Shown here: positions 8,241 through 16,558 of the stretch, in pieces | Layout: each line of letters opens with the position of its first letter | Position numbering within the stretch: position 1 is the stretch's first letter | NCBI RefSeq assembly: GCF_010104355.1 | Contig: NZ_CP044972.1 | Coordinates: 3,782,001-3,846,000, forward strand | Direction of reading: 5' to 3' | From: Hydrogenophaga sp. PBL-H3 | Lineage (GTDB): Bacteria > Pseudomonadota > Gammaproteobacteria > Burkholderiales > Burkholderiaceae_C | Length of the DNA stretch: 64,000 bases | Notes under the pieces: generated by a model | Seen by the model: only the letters and a program-made list of their open reading frames with translations | Databases searched by the model: none | Told to the model about the DNA's origin: nothing | Program-made: the position numbers and the translations under genes

Positions 8241-8924
8241 ATGTCCCAGTCCGACATCGTCAAAGACTTTCCGCGCGTCGCGCCCGATCTGGTCGCGCAA
8301 GCGGCCCAGTACCAGCCGGCCATTTTTTCCGACATCAACGGCCGCCGTGGCGCACTGCACGGCCGCATCACCGCCCTGCGTCCACGCATGAAAGTGGCCG
8401 GCCCCGCCTTCACGGTGGAGGTGCGCCCCGGCGACAACCTCATGATCCACGCGGCCATGGCCTTGGCCAAGCCCGGCGACGTGCTGGTGATCGACGGCAA
8501 GGGCGACCAGACCTCCGCGCTCATGGGCACCATCATGATGACCGCCTGCCGCCAGCTCGGCCTGGCTGGTGTGGTGGTGGACGGCGCGGTGCGCGACAGC
8601 CTGGAGATCGACGAGATGGACTACCCCGTCTTCTCGGTCGGCACCAACCCCAATGGACCGACCAAGAACAACGGCGGGCGCATCGGCCACCCGGTCAGCG
8701 TGGGCGGCGTGACGGTGCGGGCAGGCGACTTCATCATCGGCGACGCCGATGGCGTGGTTGTGATCGAACGCGAAGCCCTGGCCGCCCTGCTGCCCTTGGC
8801 CGACCACAAGGTGAAGGCCGAGGCCAAGCGCATCGCCCAGATCAAAGAAGGCAACACCTCAGCCTCATGGCTGACCGCCTCGCTGGTCGCGGCCGGTGTG
8901 CTCAAACAAGGTGAACATCTGTGA
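8241..8924 (+). CDS. RraA-like / HMG-CHA aldolase family protein
   Basis: 227-residue cytoplasmic protein of the RraA-like family, which includes 4-hydroxy-4-methyl-2-oxoglutarate/4-carboxy-4-hydroxy-2-oxoadipate aldolase and the RNase E inhibitor RraA. The aldolase signature is present: GDQTSALMGTIM around residues 88-99 and DGAVRD with Arg118 and Asp119. In a catabolic operon the aldolase or decarboxylase role (pyruvate or oxaloacetate release) is more likely than RNase control. Its stop overlaps the GTG start of the next gene by four bases (GTGA). The 26-base gap after the TTT receptor suggests one transcript. Confidence 0.88.
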   Translation: MSQSDIVKDFPRVAPDLVAQAAQYQPAIFSDINGRRGALHGRITALRPRMKVAGPAFTVEVRPGDNLMIHAAMALAKPGDVLVIDGKGDQTSALMGTIMMTACRQLGLAGVVVDGAVRDSLEIDEMDYPVFSVGTNPNGPTKNNGGRIGHPVSVGGVTVRAGDFIIGDADGVVVIEREALAALLPLADHKVKAEAKRIAQIKEGNTSASWLTASLVAAGVLKQGEHL

Positions 8925-9886
8925 GCGCGCGCCCGGTCATCCTCGTCACCGGCGCCGACCTCGCGCCCCAGGCCCTGGACTTGCTGAAAGACCATGAGGT
9001 GGTCTTTGCCGGCAAGACGCCGCAGCTGGCCGACGTGGCGGCGCTGGCGCGCCAGCACAACCCGGTGGGCATCATCGTGCGCTACAGCGGCGTGAACGCC
9101 GAGGTGATGGACGCCGCGCCCGCGCTGCGCGTGGTCTCCAAGCACGGCAGCGGCACCGACACCATCGACAAGGTGGCAGCCGCCGAGCGCGGCATTGCCG
9201 TGACCGCCGCCGTGGGCGCCAATGCCGCCGCCGTGGCCGAGCAGGCCATGGCCTTGCTGCTGGCCTGCGCCAAGTCGGTCGTGCAACTCAACCAGCGCAT
9301 GCACGATGGCCACTGGGACAAGGCCACGCACAAGAGTCTGGAGCTGGGCGGGCGCACGGTGGGCCTGGTGGGCCTGGGCGCGATCGGCCTGCGCTTTGCA
9401 AAGATGGCCCACGCCATGGACATGCGCGTGATCGGCTTTGATCCGTTCGCCAAGAACCTGCCGGACTACGTGACTGCGGTGGACCTGGACACGCTCTGGC
9501 GCGAAGCCGACGCGATCTCTCTGCACTGCCCGCTCACACCCGAGAACAAGGGTCTGCTCAGCGCGCAGACACTGGCACGCTGCAAGCCGGGCGTGATCGT
9601 GGTGAACACGGCGCGCGGCGGACTGATCGATGAACCCGCGCTGCTGGCGGCCGTGCAGTCGGGACACGTGGGCATGGCGGGCCTGGACAGCTTTTGCATC
9701 GAACCCATGACCAGCCCGCACATCTTCCATCACCAGCCTGGCTTCATCCTGAGCCCGCACATTGGTGGTGTGACCGGCGATGCCTACGTGAACATGGGCG
9801 TGGCCGCGGCGCGCAATGCGCTGACCGCGCTGACTCAGCCGGAACTCGCTGTCGCCTCACTCAACACGCGCAGCAGCTCGTCCTGA
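8921..9886 (+). CDS. D-2-hydroxyacid dehydrogenase (phosphoglycerate dehydrogenase-like)
   Basis: 321-residue NAD(P)-dependent dehydrogenase. It starts with GTG inside the GTGA overlap with the aldolase gene. The Rossmann loop is GLGAIG (151-156); catalytic residues of the family are visible as Arg232 (NTARGG), Glu261 (CIEP) and His280 (SPHIGG). Length fits the short D-2-hydroxyacid dehydrogenases without ACT domain. With the TTT receptor and aldolase it forms a small carboxylate or hydroxyacid catabolic unit; the true substrate is unknown. Its last 52 bases overlap the 3' end of the oppositely oriented histidine kinase gene. Confidence 0.92.
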   Translation: MSARPVILVTGADLAPQALDLLKDHEVVFAGKTPQLADVAALARQHNPVGIIVRYSGVNAEVMDAAPALRVVSKHGSGTDTIDKVAAAERGIAVTAAVGANAAAVAEQAMALLLACAKSVVQLNQRMHDGHWDKATHKSLELGGRTVGLVGLGAIGLRFAKMAHAMDMRVIGFDPFAKNLPDYVTAVDLDTLWREADAISLHCPLTPENKGLLSAQTLARCKPGVIVVNTARGGLIDEPALLAAVQSGHVGMAGLDSFCIEPMTSPHIFHHQPGFILSPHIGGVTGDAYVNMGVAAARNALTALTQPELAVASLNTRSSSS

Positions 9887-12048
9887 TCCACCGGTTTGTG
9901 CAGCACGGCGCTGAATCCCGCCTCCATCAGCTGCGCGCCGTCTTCAGCAGAGATCTGTCCGCTCATGAGGACCATGGGCGGTGGTGAGCCCGTCGAACCG
10001 ATGCGACGGGCCAGTTGCAGCCCGGTCATTTTGGGCATGGACAGATCGGTCAGGACCGCATCCCAGCGCCCGGCGTGGGCCTGGAATTGTTCCCAGGCCT
10101 CTTCGCCGTCGCGGGCGCGAGTGACCGTCCACCCTTGTCGTTCCAGCAGGGCACTCCAGGCATCACGAACCAGGGCATCGTCCTCTGCAAAGAGGAGCTT
10201 TCTGGAAGCCGATGTGTGTGCCGGCTCGTGACTGCGCGATGGCAGACCCGGATCTTCCTGGGCTGGCAGGATGAGCATGAAGCAGGCGCCTTCACCCAGC
10301 GTGCTGCTCACGCGAACAGCGCCTGAGTGCCGCGCCATGATGCCGTGTGCAACGGACAACCCCAGCCCTGTTCCCTTGCCCGAAGGTTTGGTCGTGAAGA
10401 ACGGCTCGAAGACACGGTCCAGATGCTCCGGTGCGATCCCTGGCCCCTCGTCCCGAACGCAGAGCGTGATGTAGCGGCCCTGCGGCAGCTGATCCAGCAG
10501 CGCATTCGCCGATTCGCAGGCACCCGAACCCGCCTCCTGCGAGTCCAGCGTGAGCGTGATGGCGCCTTTGCCGTTCATGGCGTCACAGGCATTGATGAGG
10601 AGGTTGACGATCACCTGCTTCATTTGCGTGGGATCGGCCTGAATCCAGTCGTCCACGGTGCGGCAGTCCACCTGCAACGTGCACCGGCCCATCAGGCCCA
10701 GCGAAACCAGGGTGCGCGCCTCCTCGATCATGGCGCTCAGGCGAAGGCGCTCCATGCGCGGTGCGGACTGGCGGCTGAAGGACAGGAGCTGCTTCATCAG
10801 TCCGGAGGCATAGCGTATGGACTTGAGCGCTTGCTCCAGGGACAGCGCGCTGGGGTGGTTGGCCGTCAGATCCTCATTGGCCAGCCGCACCCAGCCGGAG
10901 ATGGCGGCCAGCGAATTGTTGAAATCGTGCGCGATGCCGCTGGTGAAGCGGCCAAGCGCCTCGGTTTTCTGGCTCTGCATCAGCTGCAGATGCAGCGCCT
11001 CCTGCCGGATGTGCGCCTGCCGTTGCTGGGCTGCATCTTCCCGCGTCCTGATCAACAGATCGTTGATGCCCTTGGCCAGATCGGCCAACTCGTCTTCACC
11101 CTTGACAGACAGCTGGCCGTTGCCGTCGATGCCAAGGCGGGTCACCTCTGTCAGCTCTTTGTGAACGCGCTGCAGTCGGCGCAGGACCAGGTGGTTCAAC
11201 AGCAGCACAAGCAGGGTGCCCACCACCAGGCCCGCCAGAGCCACCTGCAGCGCCGCGACCAGCGCGAGCGAGCGCCCTGCCTGATGCAGCTCTCTGTCCA
11301 GCTCCAGCACCAGATAGGCCACCGGTCGGCCCTCGTGATCGAGCACGGTGGCGCTGGACTGCGCCTTGGCTTGATCGGGCCCATCCTGTCCGCTCGCGGA
11401 AATTTCCGCCGGTGGCTCTGAAAAACTCAATCGCACCGGGTGCATGAGGATGTCGCTGAACCGAGTCAGTTCATTCGCGTCGAAGCGCCGCACCACAGCC
11501 AGCGCTCCGGTCGGGGCGGTGCCCGGCGCGAACTGGCTGCGCACGGCTGCGATCGAAACCAGGTAGAGGTTCCCGTCCATCCGGCGGTAGGTGCGCATCA
11601 CCGTGTTGCTGGTCTTGTCCGACAACACAGACACAGCCAGGCTGCGCAGCATCTGCGACATGCTCTCGGAGATCGGCCGCAAGGCGGGCTCCGCTGTCAG
11701 CTCTGCGCTGGCCAGTGGTCGTCCCAGCGCATCGAGAACCAGCACATTGCTGATCCCCAGGTATTTCATGTTGTCGGTACCGAAGTTGTCGGCGAAGTAA
11801 GCGGGGCGCGAACCGCGCGTGAACTCCACCGTGTCTGTCCAGTACGCGTAGTCCATCACGGTTGCGGTCAGTCCCTCCAGCTGCTGATTCAGCAGCCTGC
11901 CCGCACGTTCACTTTCCACCCGGAACTGTTGGCGTTCCAGCTCTTCGAAGGAGCTCGAGATCGAGTGTCGGGACACGAGGACCGATGCCAGGGTCAACAC
12001 GCCGATGGTCGCCACCACCAGGAGCCAGGCTTTGTACTGAAGTTTCAT
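9835..12048 (-). CDS. Hybrid sensor histidine kinase with CHASE4 domain
   Basis: 737 residues. A first membrane helix (about 8-26) precedes a periplasmic CHASE4-like sensor (DYAYWTDT at 66-73 is its signature), then a second helix (about 262-287) and a HAMP-like segment. The cytoplasmic part has a HisKA H-box with His374 (GIAHDFNN), an ATPase domain with N-box (NLLINACD), DEGPG and GKGTGLGLS, and a C-terminal receiver domain with phospho-acceptor Asp668 (LTDLSMP) and Lys718. Start chosen at MKLQYKAW; upstream in-frame sequence lacks protein character. The receiver is at the end, so a separate phosphotransfer protein or output regulator is expected elsewhere. The 3' end overlaps the dehydrogenase gene. 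Confidence 0.92.
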   Translation of the reverse strand: MKLQYKAWLLVVATIGVLTLASVLVSRHSISSSFEELERQQFRVESERAGRLLNQQLEGLTATVMDYAYWTDTVEFTRGSRPAYFADNFGTDNMKYLGISNVLVLDALGRPLASAELTAEPALRPISESMSQMLRSLAVSVLSDKTSNTVMRTYRRMDGNLYLVSIAAVRSQFAPGTAPTGALAVVRRFDANELTRFSDILMHPVRLSFSEPPAEISASGQDGPDQAKAQSSATVLDHEGRPVAYLVLELDRELHQAGRSLALVAALQVALAGLVVGTLLVLLLNHLVLRRLQRVHKELTEVTRLGIDGNGQLSVKGEDELADLAKGINDLLIRTREDAAQQRQAHIRQEALHLQLMQSQKTEALGRFTSGIAHDFNNSLAAISGWVRLANEDLTANHPSALSLEQALKSIRYASGLMKQLLSFSRQSAPRMERLRLSAMIEEARTLVSLGLMGRCTLQVDCRTVDDWIQADPTQMKQVIVNLLINACDAMNGKGAITLTLDSQEAGSGACESANALLDQLPQGRYITLCVRDEGPGIAPEHLDRVFEPFFTTKPSGKGTGLGLSVAHGIMARHSGAVRVSSTLGEGACFMLILPAQEDPGLPSRSHEPAHTSASRKLLFAEDDALVRDAWSALLERQGWTVTRARDGEEAWEQFQAHAGRWDAVLTDLSMPKMTGLQLARRIGSTGSPPPMVLMSGQISAEDGAQLMEAGFSAVLHKPVDQDELLRVLSEATASSG

Positions 12049-12338
12049 AGATGCGTGATCATCGGCAGGACACAGGCCGAGCGAGGATATTCCAACGCGG
12101 TCACCGTGCGGTATTACCTTGATCGGTCTTGAACACGCTCGCCCAGGTCCCAAAGACGATCAAATACAACGCCCTACCATTGAGTTCAACTGTGAACCGG
12201 TCGGACATACCGGCGGTCGCAGCGCGGTTCCGTGCCACGCCGTTCAAGGTGCACCAGGGACACCGTGTCCGCGCCGCCATTTGTGCCCACCAGCGATACG
12301 CCGGGTGTAGTCTGTGCTGCAGCAAAGGAGAACAGCAC

Positions 12339-13061
12339 ATGGCCGCCGTACCGATTGCGCAATCCCGTGTCTCCAGGCCTCCGCGCCTGACGCCTGAACT
12401 GGTGGCGCTCATCGCGCGCAAGGTCGAGGATGAAGGACCAGCACCCGGTGTCGTCGTTCACGACGATGAAGACTACGAGGCCTCGCTCCAAGCCTTGCTG
12501 GCCGCGGGTTTCTGGGCCGGTGGGGACGTGTGGGTGTTTGCCTACGGCTCGTTGCTCTGGAATCCGGCCTTCGAGGTGGCTGAACAAAAAGCCGCCGTCC
12601 TGCCGGGCTGGCACCGCGCGTTCTGCATCCGCCTCACGCGGTTTCGGGGCACGCCGGCCCAACCCGGGCTGATGATGTCGCTGGTCCCGGGTGGCAGTTG
12701 TCGCGGAGCGCTGCTGCGCATTCCCGGCCCGCAAGCCATGGACAGCCTGCGCAAGTTGTGGCGACGCGAGATGACGGTCAAGCCGCCGAACACACCGCCA
12801 CGATGGGTTGTCGCGCAGGCCGGCGGCGTTGCCGTGCGTGCCATCACGTTTGCCGCCAATCGACAGGGGCCCAACTTTGTCACGGGACTCACCAACGATG
12901 AGATGGCAACCGTGCTGTGTTCAGCGGTCGGTCATTGGGGTTCGGGTGCCGAGTACCTCATGCAGACGGTTGATCAGATGGAGCGCCTTGGCATTCGAGA
13001 TGCGAACCTCTGGCGCCTGCAGCGTGTTGTGGCTCAAAAACTCCTGGCGCTTCGCACATAA
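12339..13061 (+). CDS. ChaC-like gamma-glutamylcyclotransferase
   Basis: 240-residue cytoplasmic enzyme of the ChaC family, which cleaves glutathione to 5-oxoproline and Cys-Gly. The ATG at 12339 has AAAGGAG eight bases upstream. Family marks: VFAYGSLLWNP (substrate loop), RFRGTPAQPG, and LWRREMT with the glutamate expected to be catalytic. Most ChaC proteins read RGTPE/D-x-PG; here the E is Ala. The 290-base gap upstream, toward the divergent kinase gene, has no gene I can support. Its last 28 bases overlap the end of the PEP-CTERM gene on the other strand. Confidence 0.9.
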   Translation: MAAVPIAQSRVSRPPRLTPELVALIARKVEDEGPAPGVVVHDDEDYEASLQALLAAGFWAGGDVWVFAYGSLLWNPAFEVAEQKAAVLPGWHRAFCIRLTRFRGTPAQPGLMMSLVPGGSCRGALLRIPGPQAMDSLRKLWRREMTVKPPNTPPRWVVAQAGGVAVRAITFAANRQGPNFVTGLTNDEMATVLCSAVGHWGSGAEYLMQTVDQMERLGIRDANLWRLQRVVAQKLLALRT

Positions 13062-13933
13062 CCGCCGCGCCGGGTGCGAGCGGCACCGGCTAGGCCGAGA
13101 CCGCCGAGTGCCAGCAGCGCGAGGCTGGAGGGTTCGGGCACCGCGTTGCCCGCCCCGCCGCCACCGACGCCGCCTGGTCCACCCACCGCGTTGTAGGTGT
13201 ACGCAACTGTCGCCAAGCCGCTCCAACGTGTACCCGTGCCGCTCACGAAATAGCAGGTATCCACACCATCGAAGTCCACCTGGCAGTTCGACGTCAATGA
13301 CGACACGACGGAAGCAAAGAAGTTGATCGGATCGGTGCCGATGAAGGCATCCAGCGCCACACCAGCGAGCCCCAGTTCCGCATTCAGGCTGCGCGTCTGC
13401 GATCTGGAGATCGAGCACCGCGCGTATTCGACATCGCTTTGCGCCTGGCAGCTGTCAGCCAGCTGCGCGCCGCCCGTGAAGTTCGTGGCACCCGACGGAT
13501 CGAACAGACCCAGTGTCAAATCCGCGCGCAGCAAGGCATCGAAGGCGGCGTCGGATGGGAACAGTTCACCGGCATAGCCTGTAGAGGAATCCCCGGCACC
13601 ACCCTGAATATTGAGATCGACCGTCGACATGAAGCCGAACAACACGCCGGTGAGCGTGCCCAAGGTGGCGTCGAAGCGACTCAGGCTGCCCAGGTCGAAG
13701 GTCGTGGTGACCAGATCTTGCTGACGTGTGGCAAGCCTTTCCAGAAGGCTGATTTGGTCCACCTCGAAGCTGGTCTGGTAAGTGACCACGGCGGCCGATG
13801 CCGCGCCCATGTTCAAGCCAGCGACCAGGGCGCAGGCGGCAGCGAATGTGCCGCGGGCGGTGGACGCTTTGCGAGCGTTGTGATGGCGCGGACCGGATGT
13901 GTGAAAGAGGACTTGCAGGCGCTGGCGAAACAT
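13034..13933 (-). CDS. PEP-CTERM sorting domain protein
   Basis: 299-residue secreted protein. A long signal peptide ends near GAASAAVV, followed by a beta-rich region (VTYQTSFEVDQISLLERL, FDLGSLSRFDATLG) like the choice-of-anchor domains of this group. A glycine-rich linker leads to the sorting signal VPEPSSLALLALGGLGLAG and a basic tail. PEP-CTERM proteins are processed by an exosortase and linked to exopolysaccharide production; no exosortase is in this window. Two cysteine pairs in the middle (CQAQSDVEYARC, CQVDFDGVDTC) could form disulfides. It starts 12 bases after the OsmC stop with AAAGGA between, so it is in the same operon as OsmC and DUF4242. Confidence 0.9.
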   Translation of the reverse strand: MFRQRLQVLFHTSGPRHHNARKASTARGTFAAACALVAGLNMGAASAAVVTYQTSFEVDQISLLERLATRQQDLVTTTFDLGSLSRFDATLGTLTGVLFGFMSTVDLNIQGGAGDSSTGYAGELFPSDAAFDALLRADLTLGLFDPSGATNFTGGAQLADSCQAQSDVEYARCSISRSQTRSLNAELGLAGVALDAFIGTDPINFFASVVSSLTSNCQVDFDGVDTCYFVSGTGTRWSGLATVAYTYNAVGGPGGVGGGGAGNAVPEPSSLALLALGGLGLAGAARTRRGGYVRSARSF

Positions 13934-13945
13934 CGTGATTTCCTT

Positions 13946-14527
13946 TCAGTGTGTGGACCGAGGATGTGATGCGGACGGCTCAAGCTGCGGATCGGCAACT
14001 GGAGCGGTATGAAGCGTGGTTTGAACGGAAGGCGGTGACTGCAGCGTTTGCCCAACCACACAGCACCTCTGCGCCGCCACACGCAGTTTCTCCAGCATCT
14101 CGGGCGGCGTGCCCTCCCTGGCCTGAAGTTGGATGTCGCACGTGATGGACTGGAAACCCACGGGAACATCCTTGTGCATGCCCAAGGCCCCTCGCACATC
14201 GACTGTGGCCCTGACTTGAACCTCCAATGCGATCAGTTCGATCCCCATCCGATTGGCCACCATGCGGACCGACGAGTCCTGGCAGGCGGCCAGGGCGGCG
14301 CACAGCAGGTCACCAGGGCACGGCGCGTCGTAAGGACCGCCCACCGCCCGATGCACGCCGACGGCCACCGGCACTGCGCTGGTGTTCATCGGCCTGACCA
14401 GCAAATGAAAAGGGTCGGACGGATCGGTTCCGCAGGTGATCGCCTGATCGGTGACCATGGCCAGTTCGGGGGTCTCTTCGTACTGAGCTCGCAAACTTGC
14501 CTGGGCTTCGGATACGCTGTTCTTCAT
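13946..14527 (-). CDS. OsmC family protein
   Basis: 193-residue OsmC-like protein. ATG 14527 has GGAGAG upstream and is preferred to an in-frame start 15 codons earlier. Cys76 and Cys82 lie in the segment CPGDLLCAALAACQDS, and a CC pair (155-156) falls near the second redox position. The N-terminal 60 residues and Pro-rich C-terminal tail make it longer than classical OsmC (about 140). It is between a DUF4242 gene and the PEP-CTERM gene and is unlike the OsmC at 5550 in length and sequence, so it is not a recent duplicate. Confidence 0.85.
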   Translation of the reverse strand: MKNSVSEAQASLRAQYEETPELAMVTDQAITCGTDPSDPFHLLVRPMNTSAVPVAVGVHRAVGGPYDAPCPGDLLCAALAACQDSSVRMVANRMGIELIALEVQVRATVDVRGALGMHKDVPVGFQSITCDIQLQAREGTPPEMLEKLRVAAQRCCVVGQTLQSPPSVQTTLHTAPVADPQLEPSASHPRSTH

Positions 14528-14584
14528 TGCAACTCTCCACTTCGACAGTTCAGGGATGGACGCATGGGACACCAGGCCAGTGGT

Positions 14585-14860
14585 TCACACCTCGGCCGTG
14601 ATCGGATCGATGGTGGTCACGACGCGCGCCACGCTGTCGATCGGGAATCCTCCGAGCCGCGCGTGTTCGCGCACCTGCTGTTCACTGGCAGCGTTGTAGA
14701 CGCAGTAAATCTTGTCCCCGGTCACGTAGCTGTGGACCCACTGCATATCGGGTCCCATGCCGCGCAGCACGCTGCAGGACTTCTGGGAAATGGCTTGGAG
14801 ATCACCGGCGCTGACCTCCCCAATCTTGGGGATGGTGCGCTCGATCACATACTTGGGCAT
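14585..14860 (-). CDS. DUF4242 (SCO4226-like nickel-binding) small protein
   Basis: 91-residue protein of the DUF4242 group, a ferredoxin-like fold whose characterised member binds nickel. Start at MPKYVIERTIP with AGGA eight bases upstream. The segment WVHSYVTGDKIYCVYNA followed by EQQVREHARLGGFPID is typical of the family. It heads the minus-strand operon DUF4242-OsmC-PEP-CTERM and is divergent from a winged-helix regulator with a direct repeat in the shared gap. Confidence 0.85.
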   Translation of the reverse strand: MPKYVIERTIPKIGEVSAGDLQAISQKSCSVLRGMGPDMQWVHSYVTGDKIYCVYNAASEQQVREHARLGGFPIDSVARVVTTIDPITAEV

Positions 14861-14924
14861 GGGGATTTCCTTCGGTGGGTGGATGACAACCCGACGGTAC
14901 AAGGCCGGCCCATCCCAGACCTTT

Positions 14925-14957
14925 AAAGTTCCCAAGAATCCGCTAAACGTTCCTAAG
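14925..14957. promoter_or_regulatory. Direct repeat, candidate binding site of the adjacent regulator
   Basis: AAAGTTCCCAAG (14925-14936) and AACGTTCCTAAG (14946-14957) match at 10 of 12 positions, with starts 21 bases apart, two turns of the helix. OmpR/PhoB-type winged helices typically bind such direct repeats in tandem. The site is in the 117-base gap between the DUF4242 operon and the regulator gene starting at 14978. Confidence 0.55.
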
Positions 14958-14977
14958 TAGGCTGCCGAGGAAGGCCC

Positions 14978-16498
14978 ATGCAAGACCACTACCACTTTGA
15001 TCGCTTTGAAGTCAGGCCCGCCGAGCGCTTGTTGCTGGTGGGTGGCGTGCCGACGGCGGTGGGCGCCCGCGCTTTCGACTTGCTCCTGTGCTTGTTGGCG
15101 CATCGGGATCGCGTGATCTCCAAGGATGAGGTGCTCGACATCGTCTGGCCTGGCCTGGTGGTGGAGGAAAACAACCTGTCGGTGCAGGTCTCAGCCCTTC
15201 GCAAGCTGTTGGGCACTCATGCCATCGCCACGATCTCCGGGCGGGGTTACCGGTTTGCTCTGGGGGTCAGACAGGGCAGCGAGGCGTCACAGGGCGCGGA
15301 GCATCAGCCCCGCGCGGTCGCAGTTGCCGGGACCACGATCGCGGTTCTGCCGTTCAACGTGTTGTCCGCTGAGCCGCAGATCCGCTTTCTGGCCGACGGC
15401 CTGGCCGAAGACGTCATCGCGCTGCTGGCCCGAGTCCCGGGCTTTGTGCTGATTTCCCGCGCGTCCTCGTTCGTCTTTCGGGGTCACGATGTCACCGTGC
15501 CGGAAGTCGCCCATCAGCTCGGCGTTCGTTTCGTGGTCGAGGGCAGCGTGCGTCTGAGCAACGAGACCGTTCGCATCTCGACACAGCTGATCGAGGCAGG
15601 GTCGGGACACGTCCTGTGGACCGGTCGCTTCGATCGCCGCCGAGGTGAAGCTGTCGATCTGCAGGAAGACATTGCGCGCGGGATCATGTCGGAACTGGAA
15701 CCCGAACTCACCCGAGCCGAGATTGCCCACATACGCCGCCAGCGCCCGGAGAACCTGGATGTCTGGGCCCACTACCACCAGGCGATCGGGTCGATAGCGA
15801 ATCAGGGCTGGGGCAGGGAGGCCATGGCCGAGGCACGGTCGCAGCTTCAAAAGAGCGTTGCCCTGGATCCGGCGTTTGGTCTGGGGCACGCCCACTATGC
15901 CTTGTTGACCGCCTTGTCCATGAACATCGGGGTGCTGCCCACCGCGGCCAGCCTGGCGCAAGAGGCGCTGGGCGCCGCCAACCATGCCATCGGGCTGGAC
16001 GACGGCAGCTCAGAGGTCTTGGGCTACGCCGGTTGCGCCCTGTGTGATCTGGGGCATCACGACCGGGGCGTTGAAGTCCTTCATCAAGCCCTGGAGATCG
16101 ACCCCAGCAATGCACAAGCCCATGTGGCGCTGGGCGCTTCTTTGGTCTTGACGGGGAAACTGGAGGCCGGCATCGAGCAAATGCGGTTCGGCATGGCGAT
16201 CAGCCCGCGCGACCGGCGCCTGGGCTTCTGGGGCTGGGCCCTGGGGGTCTTTCTGCTCAGGGCCGAGCGATCCAGCGAGGCCCTGGAGGAAGCGCGCACG
16301 TCCTGTCGGCGCGATCCCAGGTTCCATCTCGCTCGCGTTCTTGAGGCCGCCATTCTGGACCGCCAGGGACACCCCGCAGAAGCCAGCGCCTCGCTGGCGA
16401 TGGCTCGCCAGTTGTGCGCATCACTCACCTTGAACGAAATCGCCTTGACCCACGGCCGCCGTGTGGGTGACAGGCTGGCGCTGCTGTGGGTTCAGTGA
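14978..16498 (+). CDS. CadC-like winged-helix regulator with TolB-like and TPR domains
   Basis: 506 residues. The N-terminal OmpR/PhoB-type DNA-binding domain (about 1-95) includes ARAFDLLLCLLAHRDRVISK and the recognition helix NNLSVQVSALRKLLG, ending GRGYRF. A TolB/FlgO-like alpha/beta domain follows (about 120-250: TIAVLPFN, GLAEDVIALLARVPGF, VVEGSVR), then helical TPR-like repeats to the C-terminus. Unlike CadC there is no membrane helix between the domains, so the protein appears cytoplasmic. A good GAGGAAGG ribosome site precedes ATG 14978. Its likely target is the divergent DUF4242-OsmC-PEP-CTERM operon. The ligand or signal is unknown. Confidence 0.88.
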   Translation: MQDHYHFDRFEVRPAERLLLVGGVPTAVGARAFDLLLCLLAHRDRVISKDEVLDIVWPGLVVEENNLSVQVSALRKLLGTHAIATISGRGYRFALGVRQGSEASQGAEHQPRAVAVAGTTIAVLPFNVLSAEPQIRFLADGLAEDVIALLARVPGFVLISRASSFVFRGHDVTVPEVAHQLGVRFVVEGSVRLSNETVRISTQLIEAGSGHVLWTGRFDRRRGEAVDLQEDIARGIMSELEPELTRAEIAHIRRQRPENLDVWAHYHQAIGSIANQGWGREAMAEARSQLQKSVALDPAFGLGHAHYALLTALSMNIGVLPTAASLAQEALGAANHAIGLDDGSSEVLGYAGCALCDLGHHDRGVEVLHQALEIDPSNAQAHVALGASLVLTGKLEAGIEQMRFGMAISPRDRRLGFWGWALGVFLLRAERSSEALEEARTSCRRDPRFHLARVLEAAILDRQGHPAEASASLAMARQLCASLTLNEIALTHGRRVGDRLALLWVQ

Positions 16499-16558
16499 CC
16501 TTGTGGGGCGCAAGGTTCGGTTGGTGCCATTCAAGGTGAGCGCTTCACCGCACAGGCC

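Noticed and set aside
16498-16516. Inverted repeat ACCTTG/CAAGGT at the end of the CadC-like gene, considered as a terminator
   Set aside because: Six-base arms with a seven-base loop and no U-run on either strand; could easily occur by chance.
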